From Chytridium lagenaria (Eukaryota > Chytridiomycota > Chytridiomycetes > Chytridiales > Chytridiaceae), in NCBI GenBank assembly GCA_025449115.1, contig JAHLKC010000141.1, positions 44,159-108,158 on the forward strand: a DNA stretch of 64,000 nucleotides. Direction: 5' to 3'. Positions 37,975 through 48,393 of the stretch are shown here, piece by piece. A program made the translations under genes and the position numbers. The notes under the pieces were generated by a model, which had not been told where the DNA came from, did no database searches, and saw only the letters and a list, made by a program, of their open reading frames with translations. The first letter of the stretch is position 1, and every line of letters begins with the position of its first letter.

Positions 37975-39486
37975 TCACGCATCCTTCCTCTCCACAACAG
38001 GATCCAACCTCCCACCCACAGCATCCTGATAAAGCGGGGGCATCGTCATCATTCCATGAGACGAAACTCTTCTCGGCGGTAACGGCTCTTCAAGCGCAAC
38101 CTCTGCAGGAATATAGGTGCTAAACAAGCATCTCCTTTTCCATGTTTCAGGGGGACGGGGGGGTATGGGACGGCGAGGGGTTGCGGTGAAGGTTGAACGG
38201 GGGGTTGCGTCACGGGTGGTGGAGGAGACATTAAGAATGGGGCGGGTGGTGGAGGGGATTGAGGGGCTTCTTTGTGTTTTTTGTGTTGTCGTCGTTTCCA
38301 TAGACACGCAAAGACGATAGCGCCGACGATAATGAGAAGGGCGAGACATGCGCCAACAATGATTCCGACGGTGATGTCTTTTGTTAACCCAGAGTTGTTG
38401 GTGGTGTTGCTGTTGTCCGTAATGGTGGCGGTGTTATTGGATGTGGCCGTAGGTAGTGCAGTCGACGTGGGTGAAGAGGTCGCGGTTGAAGGTGGATCCA
38501 AGCAATTCACGCCAGGTGATGCGCAGAACGCTCCATCAAATGTACCGTTTTCAAGAACGACAAAGGGGGTGTTACCGTCGGCTGGTGCAGATAACCATGT
38601 CACGGGACCACCCGTGAACCCAGTGTTAAAAAAGGTGGAGGTGGATGTAAAAGGTTTACGTGTTGCCCAGAGCGGTCCCGTCTGTAGATGCTACGTAGAC
38701 GTGGTTGTCGGTGACGGTGATGTAGAGTGAGTCTGGGGGTGGTGTTGCGCATATCGAGTCAAAGACGATGAGGCCACGGGAGCAGAGGGAGGTTGGGGTG
38801 AGAGTGTAAACGCGGTCACGGACGGCGATATCGGTGATGGAGTTGATGGAGAAGTCTGGGATGGAGAAGGAGAAGTCGCTGTTGAGACGGCAGAGGGTGC
38901 CGTTAGCGAGGGTTAGACCCCAGAGTTGGTTTGAGATGGTGCCGGATATTTTGCGGACGCTGAAGTTTGCGACAGTGTACCAGGGTTGGACAGTCAGAGG
39001 GAGGTCACGGAAAAAGAAATTAGAGGTTGTTCCAATAACGGCCAGATAGTTGCCATAGACGGTTGTTGAGTTCCCTGTATGTTGGATTTGTAAAATAAGG
39101 CATTAGTATGGAGATGCACAGTAAAGGATAACATTGTGTTAAAGAAGTGGGGGCTCCGAAGATGCCAGAAGAGAAAGGAGATCCATTCACTACACTATTA
39201 CATGTGGTGAACGAGTGGAGATGGACAGTATATGTCCACAGCATTCCATCATTGATGCATTCTCCATCACTCCCCCCGCCACCCACCGCCTATTTCTTGT
39301 AATAAAAGCTACCCACCAACTCAAAGCACAACAACAAACGCACCTAATCCCTCAAACTGCACCCCAATCCAGCAACCCAGCAGGTCTAAAGTACATGTTC
39401 GTACGACTGTCCGTCACATATGAGACACCACTCCGGATGGTGTAAGACGTGAAGGGCGGGGTGATGGGTGTGGAGCCTTGAGCCAT
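37975..39486 (-). CDS. Single-pass membrane protein, paralogue A of a tandem pair
   Basis: Not recognised. The start is the ATG at 39484-39486 (MAQGSTPITPPFTSYTIRSG). The ectodomain is beta-rich, with LAVIGTTSNFFFRDL, WGLTLANGTLCRLNS, VYTLTPTSLCSRG, HVYVASTDGT and FNTGFTGGPVTWL; a Cys pair follows (FCASPGVNCLDPP), then a Thr/Ser/Asn-rich stalk, a membrane helix (ITVGIIVGACLALLIIVGAI), a basic stop-transfer KRRQHKKHK and a Pro-rich cytoplasmic tail ending GGRLDPVVERKDA. The same blocks in the same order occur in the next gene, so they are tandem duplicates. No N-terminal signal peptide is visible, so an upstream exon may be missing. One-base frame changes lie near 38677 and 38155. A propeller-like fold is possible but not shown. 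Confidence 0.6.
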
Positions 39487-39847
39487 GGTTCAAAGTGTAT
39501 AGGTAATAGCAAGAGGCCGTTGGTGATGATGGCGATGAGACGGTGAGACAGAATTATGGTAATTTTAAAAAAAAAAAAACAACAAGATTATGTGAGACAT
39601 CAAGTCGTACTTTATTATAAGTTAAACAAGACAAGACAGAAGACCCTTCTTTTTAAATAATTACTAAAAACTCTTTCATTTCTCAAAGTGTATTTATTTA
39701 AAGCTAATTTTTTTTAAATAATTCCGAGTATTAACATAGAAAAAAGGCATGATGACTATGAGGTATACATCAACCATCGGTATTCCATCGACTTTTAGTC
39801 GTAAAGTACACAGGGAATGAGTTGATTCAAACGCGTCATTTCATCCA

Positions 39848-41030
39848 TCATCCCACAACACCAAGCACCGAAAGACAAACAAACGCAGCGAACCCAAGTA
39901 CGGCCCTCTTTGTAACTCCAGCACTAGTAGTCTTGGGGCTCACGTTGGTGGTGCTAACAGCGTTGGTGATCACAGGAGACGGTGCAGGTTTCCCCACCCC
40001 AGGTGAATTCTTTGGAGGATCATAACAGTTAAAAGAAGGTCCACTGGAAGCACAGAAACTCGGTTGATACGACCCATCGGCGTTGATCACGAACGGGCTG
40101 ATCCCGAATATACTCAACCAGATCACGGGTCCACCCGTGTATCCCGTGTTGAAAAAGGTGGTGGAAGGGGTGAGTGGGGTTCGTGAGGCCAGAGCGTTCC
40201 ATCGGTGGATGCGATCCAGATGTGACCGTTGGTTGCGGCCATGTACCGAGCGTTTGGTGGAGCCGATGCGCAGATGGGGTTGGAGGTGTCGATGCCACGG
40301 GAACAGATGGAGGATGTGGTGAGAGTGTAGATGAGGTCTGAGGGGTTTGAGATGTCGAGGATATCGGTGAGGGAGGGGTCTGGGATGGAGAAGGTGTCGT
40401 CTGATGGGTTGAGACGGCAGAGGGTTGAGGTGGAGAGGGTGATGCCCAGAGGTCGGAGGATTGGGAGACGATTTTTGCGAAGCGGGAAGTTTGGGACGGT
40501 GGAGGCGAGTTTGACGGTGATGAAGGCGCCGCTGAGGTTGACGCCGTCGGTGACGGTGTGGATGGCCAGGTTGGAGTCTGGCCCGATGACGGCGAGGTTT
40601 CGGTTGTAGATGGCGGCAGAGCTGCCTATTTCAGAGATCAACGAAAGAGGAGTATTAGGTACGTGATTACAAAACAACTACAGGGACATGCAGACTATAG
40701 GAAAGTATGTAAATAAAAAATATATAGAAAAGCGAGAGATCGGCAAGCGAAGCCGTTAAAAGACACGGTGTAGAGATTGCAGAATATGCACAAATCTAGG
40801 GATGCGTTCTGAGTCAACACACCAACACACTTCACTCTACCCCCACGACAAAAACCCCCATTCATGCTATAACACACACCTTTGCCTTCAATCTGCACCC
40901 AATCCCGATCCGTTTTAATCTCTCCTAGATATCGAATGAACATATCCCCTTGACCGTCCGTCATAAAATAAGTTGCATCGCGTCTCGCAAAAGACGTGAA
41001 TGGGCGAGCAGGCGTTACAGTTTGAGCCAT
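39848..41030 (-). CDS. Paralogue B of the tandem pair, hydrophobic C-terminus
   Basis: Paralogue of the gene at 37975-39486. The start is the ATG at 41028-41030 (MAQTVTPARPFTSFARRDAT). An intron near 40628-40880 leads to AAIYNRNLAVIGPDSNLAIH, GITLSTSTLCRLNPSDD, YTLTTSSICSRG, HIWIASTDGTLW and FNTGYTGGPVIWL. Then come FCASSGPSFNCYDPP, a Pro/Ser/Thr stalk and a terminal hydrophobic segment (AVLGFAAFVCLSVLGVVG) with nothing after it. That ending fits a GPI signal or tail anchor, unlike paralogue A, which has a true membrane helix plus cytoplasmic tail. A one-base frame change near 40185 falls at almost the same codon as in paralogue A. Function unknown. Confidence 0.6.
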
Positions 41031-41660
41031 TTAGCAATGTGAGAGGATGGTTTGTGAGAGAGGTGATGGAAGGGTGGGAGAGGAAGGCTCGTTGTTTTAT
41101 AACACAATTGAATCCACAATTAAGATTGTTTAATCCACAATATTGACGGCAGACTGAGACCTTTGAAGTCAAGCAGTCAAGCATCAACACCCGAAGGAGG
41201 CAGTGCATATGAATGGCCTCACTTCCAACCATCTGTGCCGATCGATCCCGTTTATCTAGCGTCCCCATTTCCCATCGCAAATGTCAAAGTGATTACTGGA
41301 ATTGCATGACTCACACAGGTCTGTGAGATGGAATCATTTTATTGTAGCGAGAAGGTCTTTGGAACCGGATCAAGGGAAAAGCTTCATAGTTCTGGAGTGC
41401 CGAATGTGTTTGGAGAAAAAGAAAAAAAAAAGCTTCTCTGTTAAAATTCCTACTCCTTCGATCCCACTTCCTTTTATTTCTGTAAGAAAACACATCCAAC
41501 AAAACATGGAACGAAGAGGTTGCAGTTGGAAGAAATATGGTTTCCGTGTAGGTTGCGGTCGTTGTGTACTTGTTTCCGAGGAACTGTACTGCCAGAGAAT
41601 AAATATATATGGTAAAGGTATTACAAATAATATAAATCGGATTCCAACTTTGCATCAAAC

Positions 41661-43264
41661 ATGCCACCAAAGTATAACAGCCAACCTCCATTCAAACGTC
41701 CAAAATTCATTCAAACGCGTATCGGTTAGTGCTATGATTTAAACTCAACCCATCCTCTGACTATTTATCAGCAAAGACGAAAGTCCGTCCACCCACCGCC
41801 AGGATGCCGTACTTTCTGGTTTATTCAGGGACAAGTGCCAAAAGAGACTCTTACAAAGATTCTCAAGTGGACCGGTGATTTGGACGTCTGCGTGAAACTG
41901 GAATCTCTGATTCTAGGACTTCCTTTGCAGCAACGGGATCCTTGCAATACCTTTGAGGGTATCAGCATTTCCCGATTTCCTGCTTCACAAGCCTTTGTTA
42001 ATGTGAGGTTCCTGAAGGCTTATCTCGCCTCTCATTCCATCCAGAACCTCGGTATAATCGCACTCTCCTGGATGTTACAATACTCTCCCGATTTTTGGGA
42101 TGAAAAGGCTGTACAGGAGATCGCTCTGGCGGGACGTGCAAGAGCAGTGAAGATGGTTTTTGCAAAATGGAAATCTACTTTAAATGTTTGGCTTGGAGTA
42201 CGTTTAGGTTCATTCTTTCCACCTACTAGTGAAAAATCGGTCGCTATAGCCGCTCGTTCAGGAAATCTTGAGCTTGTGAAGTTTCTATATAAGAAGCGAC
42301 TTCAAGTCAAGCCAGATTCCTTAAATGATGTGACAAACGAAATTTGTGCAGCAGCAGAGACAGGCCATTTGGGCGTCGTCCGTTTTTTTTGTGAGCCCCA
42401 AGTCGGCTATAGACATAACCCTGAAATCAAAGGCAGGTACGATACCTTTGTGTTTTTTGTTTTTTTTTTTGTTTTTTTTTTTTTGTTTATGGTTCATTCT
42501 ATTTACAGAGTCGGACATGCGATCGCCTACGCAGCTGAGTTTGGACACCTCAACATTGTCCGATATCTTCATCGTCGGTCATCTGTTACAGTTTTACTTG
42601 ACGCTTTGGACCGTGCAGCAGAAAAAGGACACCTTGATATCGTTCGCTTTTTAAACAGTAGCATGATAGAGCCAGCAAACGCCCGAGCTCTAGATTTAGC
42701 CCGCTCTAACAAACAAGACGCTGTGTATGAGTACCTTCTTTATCATACAAACGCAAAATGTTCGAACGATTTGTTGTGTACTATACTAGAATCTCCTGAC
42801 CCCTATCCGATGCTTCCGAAAGTAGTGGATCGTTTTGAAGATTCCTACATCTCTCAGCGAGCGATCGAACTTGCCGTCCGGACAAAAAAGTTGGAGGTCG
42901 TTCAAGAACTCCTCAGATGCGATGTTGGAGTTAAATGGGGGAATGCCATTGACTTGGCTGTTGAATTGGGGCAGGAAGATATGCTGGAATTATTTTATGA
43001 CGTCTTTGCAGCACAGCCTACCCGTGAAAGTGTAATAGACTTGTGGGCTGAGTTGGGTCAGGTTAAAGGAGTGAAATATATGGAGAGTAGAATGAAGTGT
43101 CAGACTACATGGCTTGCTATGATCTACGCGGTATCGAATGGGCATTTTGAGATGGTCAAGTATCTCTTGGAGAGTCGAGGTTACCAGGTGTATTCTTCCT
43201 ACATACAGGAAGCGAAGAGTGTGGGCATATGGAGATTCTAGAGTTCTTAAGAAGGTGTTTGTAA
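41661..43264 (+). CDS. F-box-like/ankyrin-repeat protein
   Basis: Exon 1 (41661-41724) encodes MPPKYNSQPPFKRPKFIQTR; an intron at 41725-41802 with a GTTAGT donor joins it in frame to exon 2, which opens with an F-box-like helix, VPKETLTKILKWTGDLD. Degenerate ankyrin repeats follow: IAARSGNLELVKFLY, AAAETGHLGVVRFFC, AYAAEFGHLNIVRYL, RAAEKGHLDIVRFLN, ELAVRTKKLEVVQELL, DLAVELGQEDMLELF, YAVSNGHFEMVKYLL. A T-rich intron (about 42436-42509) splits the repeats. The final repeat, with HMEILEFLRRCL and a TAA at 43262-43264, needs a one-base frame change near 43212; otherwise the stop is at 43239-43241. F-box plus ankyrin architecture suggests a ubiquitin-ligase adaptor, inferred only. Confidence 0.75.
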
Positions 43265-43559
43265 AAATGATGTTGACGGGTTGGATTTAGAATTTCAATG
43301 CGTAATTGCAGTTTTTCAAGGGGGTTTTTTTCCCCCTGATGATACGCAGGCTTTTCAACTTTGCTTCTGCTTTCGAGTTGGCTGTGCAGGAACTTTATTC
43401 TTACGTGAGAATCTCGCAAACGGTAAATCGCCATTAGTAGACGCCTTTTTATTTCGCGAATAAAAAATATTGCTTTGCTACACGCTTTTTAGTTTCGCCT
43501 TTAAAGATTTCTTGTTTGTTGCGAAACAGAAAAACTGATACACGGCACAGACCTAGTTA

Positions 43560-44560
43560 AGATGGTTACATGGAGCTCGTCTCCTTCACATTCCATCTCT
43601 TTCCTCCATTCCAAAATTATTTATCGTCCACCCAGGAATTGCTGATGCACTATGTTCCCGCAAACCCGTCGTTTGAGAGTGTTTATAGTTCAGTTACATC
43701 CACTCTTCTCTGCATGTTTTTATTTTGAGGCATTATTTTCTGCTTTTATTCATCCTGTAAAGTGATGATAATTGATTTTCATTTCCCTGCGTCTTTTCTT
43801 AACCCTTTTTTTTTCTGTCAGTCTTTTCTTAACCTTTTGTTTTTTCCGTCAAAGTATCGCTCGTATGAATACCCCCCCAAAGACTGCGCTAAACTCATCC
43901 AAGCCAACCGTGACCTCGGCCTCCACAACGGTGTCCTCATCGCCGTCCCCATTCCCAAAATAGATGTAGACATGACGCGCTTGAACAAGTTATCTTTAAG
44001 GCACTTTATGAAGCCGTGTGAGGTTATTATTTTTCTTGTTCTTTTTTTTGTTCCTTTTTTCTTTTTCTTTCTTTTGTTCCTTTTCTTTTGCTTTTCTTGT
44101 GGGAATTCAGCGATTTGAGGATCAAGGAAAAAAGTCACACCGGTTTTGTTGGATAGTTGACGGCTGGAGGATCACTGGCACCAAGTAAAATCTATATATA
44201 AGATGTCGTTTTCCTTTTAAATTAAGATATCGCCTTTATCAAGAACAACGCCTTGATATGTTCCCAACGCCAAAGAACTCTTACATTTCGATAACCCCGT
44301 TTCGTTTTTCACCTCACCCGACTTTGAACCGTATTGGTTGGAACGCGTTATGGATGTCACTACCATTATGGATACTTGCGGAGTCGCAGTTGGGGGACGA
44401 GGATGGGTGGGTGAGGTGGAGGAATGTGGGCGAGCCTTTGTTTTTTGTTTTAGGAGTGGAAGCAACCCGATGTTGGTGTCGGCGTGACGTTTTTAGGAAG
44501 GCGGTTTTGAGGGAGATGAAGGAGATGGGCGATGGTGAGAATTGCTGGAGAGGTTTTTTT
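43560..44560 (+). pseudogene. Decayed pseudouridine-5'-phosphate glycosidase/pseudouridine kinase fusion
   Basis: Fragments of a bifunctional pseudouridine catabolic enzyme survive in order but in different frames. Near 43640-43700 a remnant like the enzyme's N-terminal PVVxES block can be read. At 43870-43965, PPKDCAKLIQANRDLGLHNG followed by GVLIAVPIP is the strongly conserved glycosidase segment (A-xx-LGL-xx-GVLIA-x-PIP). Next come LEQVIFKALYEA and a LTAGGSLAPS-like piece near 44130-44185. Near 44380-44520 a PfkB-kinase N-terminal motif appears (GGRGWVGEVEECG then SNPMLVSA). In fungi these two activities are commonly fused, which fits. About 200 residues are missing between the fragments, stops interrupt every frame, and T-rich runs are inserted, so this is a pseudogene even allowing for sequencing errors. 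Confidence 0.65.
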
Positions 44561-45839
44561 TTTTTTGGTTTTTCTTGCTTGTTAAACTCGGTTATTCTAT
44601 TCTGAGTTATGTAGTTTCCTTATTTTATTGTTCGTCGTTTTTTCAAGACTATTCTACCCACTTCTTTCTTTCTCTTTGGCGCTTTTTTTTAAACCTTTCT
44701 TTTCATCGATACATGCATTGAAACAAAATTGAGGATACATCTGGCATCCAAAACTGTTGAAGGCGAGGCTGCGCGCCTATCGCCATTCACAGCGGGTTGC
44801 GTACGGGCAAGGGAGATGATAAGTGCCGCCGCGTATTCCCAAACTCCGTCCCACCATGCCCATCCTCGTCTCCATTGACGTCCGCCCCATTGTCTCAAAC
44901 CCCGCAATGATTTGAACGTCCTTGGTTTTGGGTGTGAAGAAACTTGACGTCCCTGATTGGGGGTGTTGTGGCCTGAATCTTTGGTGTCGTACTGCCGACA
45001 GGGAGGTGTTTGAGATGAATGCTTTGTGAGCGTTTTTCGTGGTGTGTGAAGGTGAGGGAGGGGGATTGTGGTTTTGAGAGATGTTGGGGTTTGGGGTGTG
45101 GGTTGGAAAGAGTATTGACGGGGGATGTGAGGAGAGGGTTGAGTTTGAGTTGGTGGCGGCGGTGCAATGACGTGATTGAGTGAAATGATGGGAGATGAAA
45201 AGGAGGGAGTGGAGGGGAGGGTGGATGAGATTTGGGATAGTTTTTTTTGGGGGTGTTGAAAGAGATGATTGCGTTTTTTTGTTGAGAGAGAAGGTTTTGG
45301 TTGCGGTAAGAGGTGTTGTTATGTATTTTTTTCGTTTATATCATAAAAGAAACCTTTTACGTGGTAAAAGCTTATAAAACCAGGTTTTTTTAATTGTATT
45401 ATTATTTCTGATAGTTATAAACCTATACAAGTTTTCTGCTAACGAGTTTGAATGTATTGTACACAGTAATAATGACATAATCACCCCCAATCCTATAAAA
45501 CCGCGAACCACTTGCACCAAAAAAATCAAAACAACCAATTTAAAAAGCGTTTTGAATCCCAAATTTGTATTTGTTTTTGTTTACATCACAAGTCATCACA
45601 ATATGTATACAGTAGTGTGCGTGTGTCCATCCAAAAGGAAAAAGGTTATGTCCAAGAAAAGGTTAAAGAGGCACAGAAAAGAGTCAGGGAGAAACAGTGG
45701 GGTGTTTGTTTTACAAAAACGATGAGGAGGGGGGTAGAGGGGGGGGTTGGTAGATACAAAGGGCGGGGGGGGAGAAAAAAAAAAGAGGTTTTTCAATACA
45801 GTAAAAGAGATGGGTTTTGGAGGTCAAATGTGTTTTGTT
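44561..45839. other. Intergenic
   Basis: Between the pseudogene and the glucoamylase 3' end. Several homopolymer runs (T-runs at 44555-44570, G-runs at 45730-45770). Could contain further remnants of the kinase half, but I cannot recognise any with confidence. Confidence 0.45.
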
Positions 45840-48393
45840 TTAAACAAGGAGTGCCTTGAGTTCCTCACGCGCCTCATTCGCGGTAATGAACGAAGCATAA
45901 GACCAAGTCAAATCCTGCACTCCGAGTCCATTGGCGGTACCATCCGACCTGAGGTACTGCTCACCAAACCTAAAGTTGATGTCTCCATGAAGCTTGGTGC
46001 GACGAATGTGAGAGTCAGCGAGGGAGGCGAGACCGTCCACAATGGCCTTGAATTCGGGGGTGTCCTTGGTGTAGGTTCCGAGGGCAATGTTGCCAGCTTG
46101 AACACCAGCGGGACGGCTAGAGGTGAAAAAGGCGCGGTTGAGAGGGGTGACGGCGACTTTGCCCGATTTGATAAAGTCAATGGCGGCGCGGTAGTAGGTC
46201 TCGCCGACAGCGTTGGTGGTGAGGTACCAAGGGTTACCCTGGGAGTTACCGAGACCGTTGTAGGTGTCACCATAGTAACGACCAATGGCGTAGGAGAGGG
46301 GGAGACCAGAGCCGTCAATCAAGGGACGAGAGTTGAGGGCGTATTCGGTAGCGAAACCACGAGAGAATTGGAAGAGGGAGTTGAGGACACGGTCGTCAGC
46401 GGGACCGTAGACACCGTCATTGTTGTAGGCGTGGTTGGCAGTGAGGGCAATGGCAGCATCGAGCTGACGAGCGTTGAGGGTGGTCATGAGGGTGTTGACG
46501 CTGGGGTTCCAGTATTTGGCGACTTCGGCATCACGGGTTGCGGCGGCGGCAGCGTACCTGGCAGCGGAGGCAGTGTCACCGAGGAAGGTGGCGAATTCGG
46601 CACCCTCCTTGAAGGCACGACGCTCAGACATCTGGGTGAAGAGTGGAGACCGCGTTGCTCTTCCCAAAGATCACATCCATCAGTGACGCCGAGCTTGGTA
46701 ACGCCATAGTCGAGATCGGGCTTGATGACACCAGATGCGGTGCTGTTGTAGAGCTCGACGACACGGGTGAGGGAACCGCCCTTGGCGAGGAAGGCCTTGG
46801 CGAAACGGATGAAAAGGGAGGCCCGGAGTGCTGGGCCATCGTTTTGCGGGCGGCACCAAGGGCCGTTGAAAGGTTCACCGTTGACAAAGTACTTGGGTTC
46901 ACCAAAGCCACCAGCAGAGTTGAGCTTGCCCTGGTTGATCTTGGTGACAGACTGGAAGTCCCAGAGCTTGGACTCGAGGGCGACATCACCGTCCTTGTAA
47001 AGGTTGTTGATCACGTCCATGACAAGGGAGGCGTCACGGATCCAGTGGAAGAAGTAGCTCTGCTGACCGGCTTGGATCTTTGGGGCAGCAACGACAACAC
47101 CCCTGATGGTCTCAGCGGGGGAGATGTTCTTGTAGAGGTACTGCTTGATGGATGGGAGAGCGGCGGCGAACCAGGAGGTTATATCGGCAGCGAGACCACC
47201 AGCGATGGGCGGAGCAATGGTGGCGGTGATGGGGTAGTTCTTGTCAGGTCCACCGTTGCTGTCATAGTAAGAAACACCATTCACATCGTACTTGACGTAA
47301 AACTTGCTACCAGTACCAGCGTTGGGGAAGGAGCCGAGGAAGGTCCACAACTCGTAACCGTTGGCAGCAGAGGAAGAGTAGGTGGCCGTGGTTGAGGCTC
47401 CCTCGAAAACTCCAGAAGCAGAAGACGCAATGATGGTGACAGCCTTGCTGAAGGCAAGGTTCTTGACCCACACACCACCAGACAAGGCACCACCGATGAA
47501 AGAGTACTCCTTGACGAGGACGGGGGCACCATCGGCGGCGGGGGGAGCGGCGCTGATGACGGTCACGGCGGGTTGGGGAGGCTGAGTGGAAGTCGGGCTT
47601 GGTTTAGAGGTGGTGACGGCGGTGGTGGAGGTGACGGTGACAGGGGGGGAGGCGGCGGCACAGTAGAAGTAGGAGGAACGGTGATTGCCCTGACGACATA
47701 GTTCTTTGCAGCATTGTTGTCGTAGTAGTTTTGGCCCGAGACGGTGTACTTCAAGTAGAACTGGCTGCCAGCAGCAAGAGCAGCAGGGGAAGACGAGAAG
47801 GACCAGACTTCGAAACCGTTGGTGGCGGGACCAGAGTAAGCCGCATCAACCTTGTTGGCAGTGTTCCATGCGAGCGCCGGGGTAGAGTAGAAGAGGTTGA
47901 CCACCTTGTTGAAGGCAATGTTGCGAATCTATTATTAAAGGATATGGATTTGTCAGATTGGAATTGTCATGAGAAATGTCAAAAAAAAGAGGGCAAGCAA
48001 GCAGGTGACCACCTCCTCCAAGCAATCAACAAAAGGGGGTCCCTTTGTGAGAGAGGGAAATGGATGACTGGAACAGAGATGGAAGCCTTACCCAGATGGA
48101 ACCACTAAAGACACCAGTCTCAGCATCGTAAGAGTACTGCTGGAGGACAACGTTGCCAGAGGTGGGAACGTTGGGAGAAGTAACGGTGACGAGAGCAGCG
48201 CGGCGACGAATCTAAGGAAAAAAAGGAAAGAGAGAGGATAAGTGTAAGTAAACATTATGAAAGAAGAATAAAAAGAATTGTAAAAAGAAAGAAAGGAAGG
48301 GGATGCACGAAGTAGGAGACTCACGTCAACCGAGTCAGCCGAGACAAAAGAAACAAAGGCCACAAAGGCCGCGATCAAGAATGAGCCGCGCAT
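45840..48393 (-). CDS. Secreted glucoamylase (GH15) with two CBM21 starch-binding domains
   Basis: Exo-acting glucan 1,4-alpha-glucosidase releasing glucose from starch or glycogen. Exon 1 encodes a signal peptide (MRGSFLIAAFVAFVSFVSA, ATG at 48391-48393). Introns at about 48210-48325 and 47932-48092 follow. The first CBM21 is at about 47690-48200 (YSYDAETGVFSGSIWIRNIA; FYLKYTVSGQNYYDNN); a Pro/Thr linker follows; a second CBM21 is at about 47250-47530 (YSFIGGALSGGVWVKNLAFS; FYVKYDVNGVSYYDSN). The GH15 catalytic domain is at 45840-47200: FHWIRDASLVMD, GCDLWEE (general acid Glu) near 46650, and GEQYLRSDG with the general-base Glu near 45955, followed by DLTWSYASF. One-base frame changes sit in the G7 run at 47643-47649 and near 46637, probably consensus errors because the surrounding domains are otherwise perfect. 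Confidence 0.92.

Noticed and set aside
42450..42509. Hydrophobic Phe-rich segment within the ankyrin protein, as if a membrane helix
   Set aside because: It is a T-rich intron with a GTACGA donor and TTTACAG acceptor; splicing joins two ankyrin repeats cleanly.
46643..47395. Plus-strand open frames across the glucoamylase
   Set aside because: Antisense of a well-conserved GH15/CBM21 gene; Gly/Val/Glu-rich translation with no domain.
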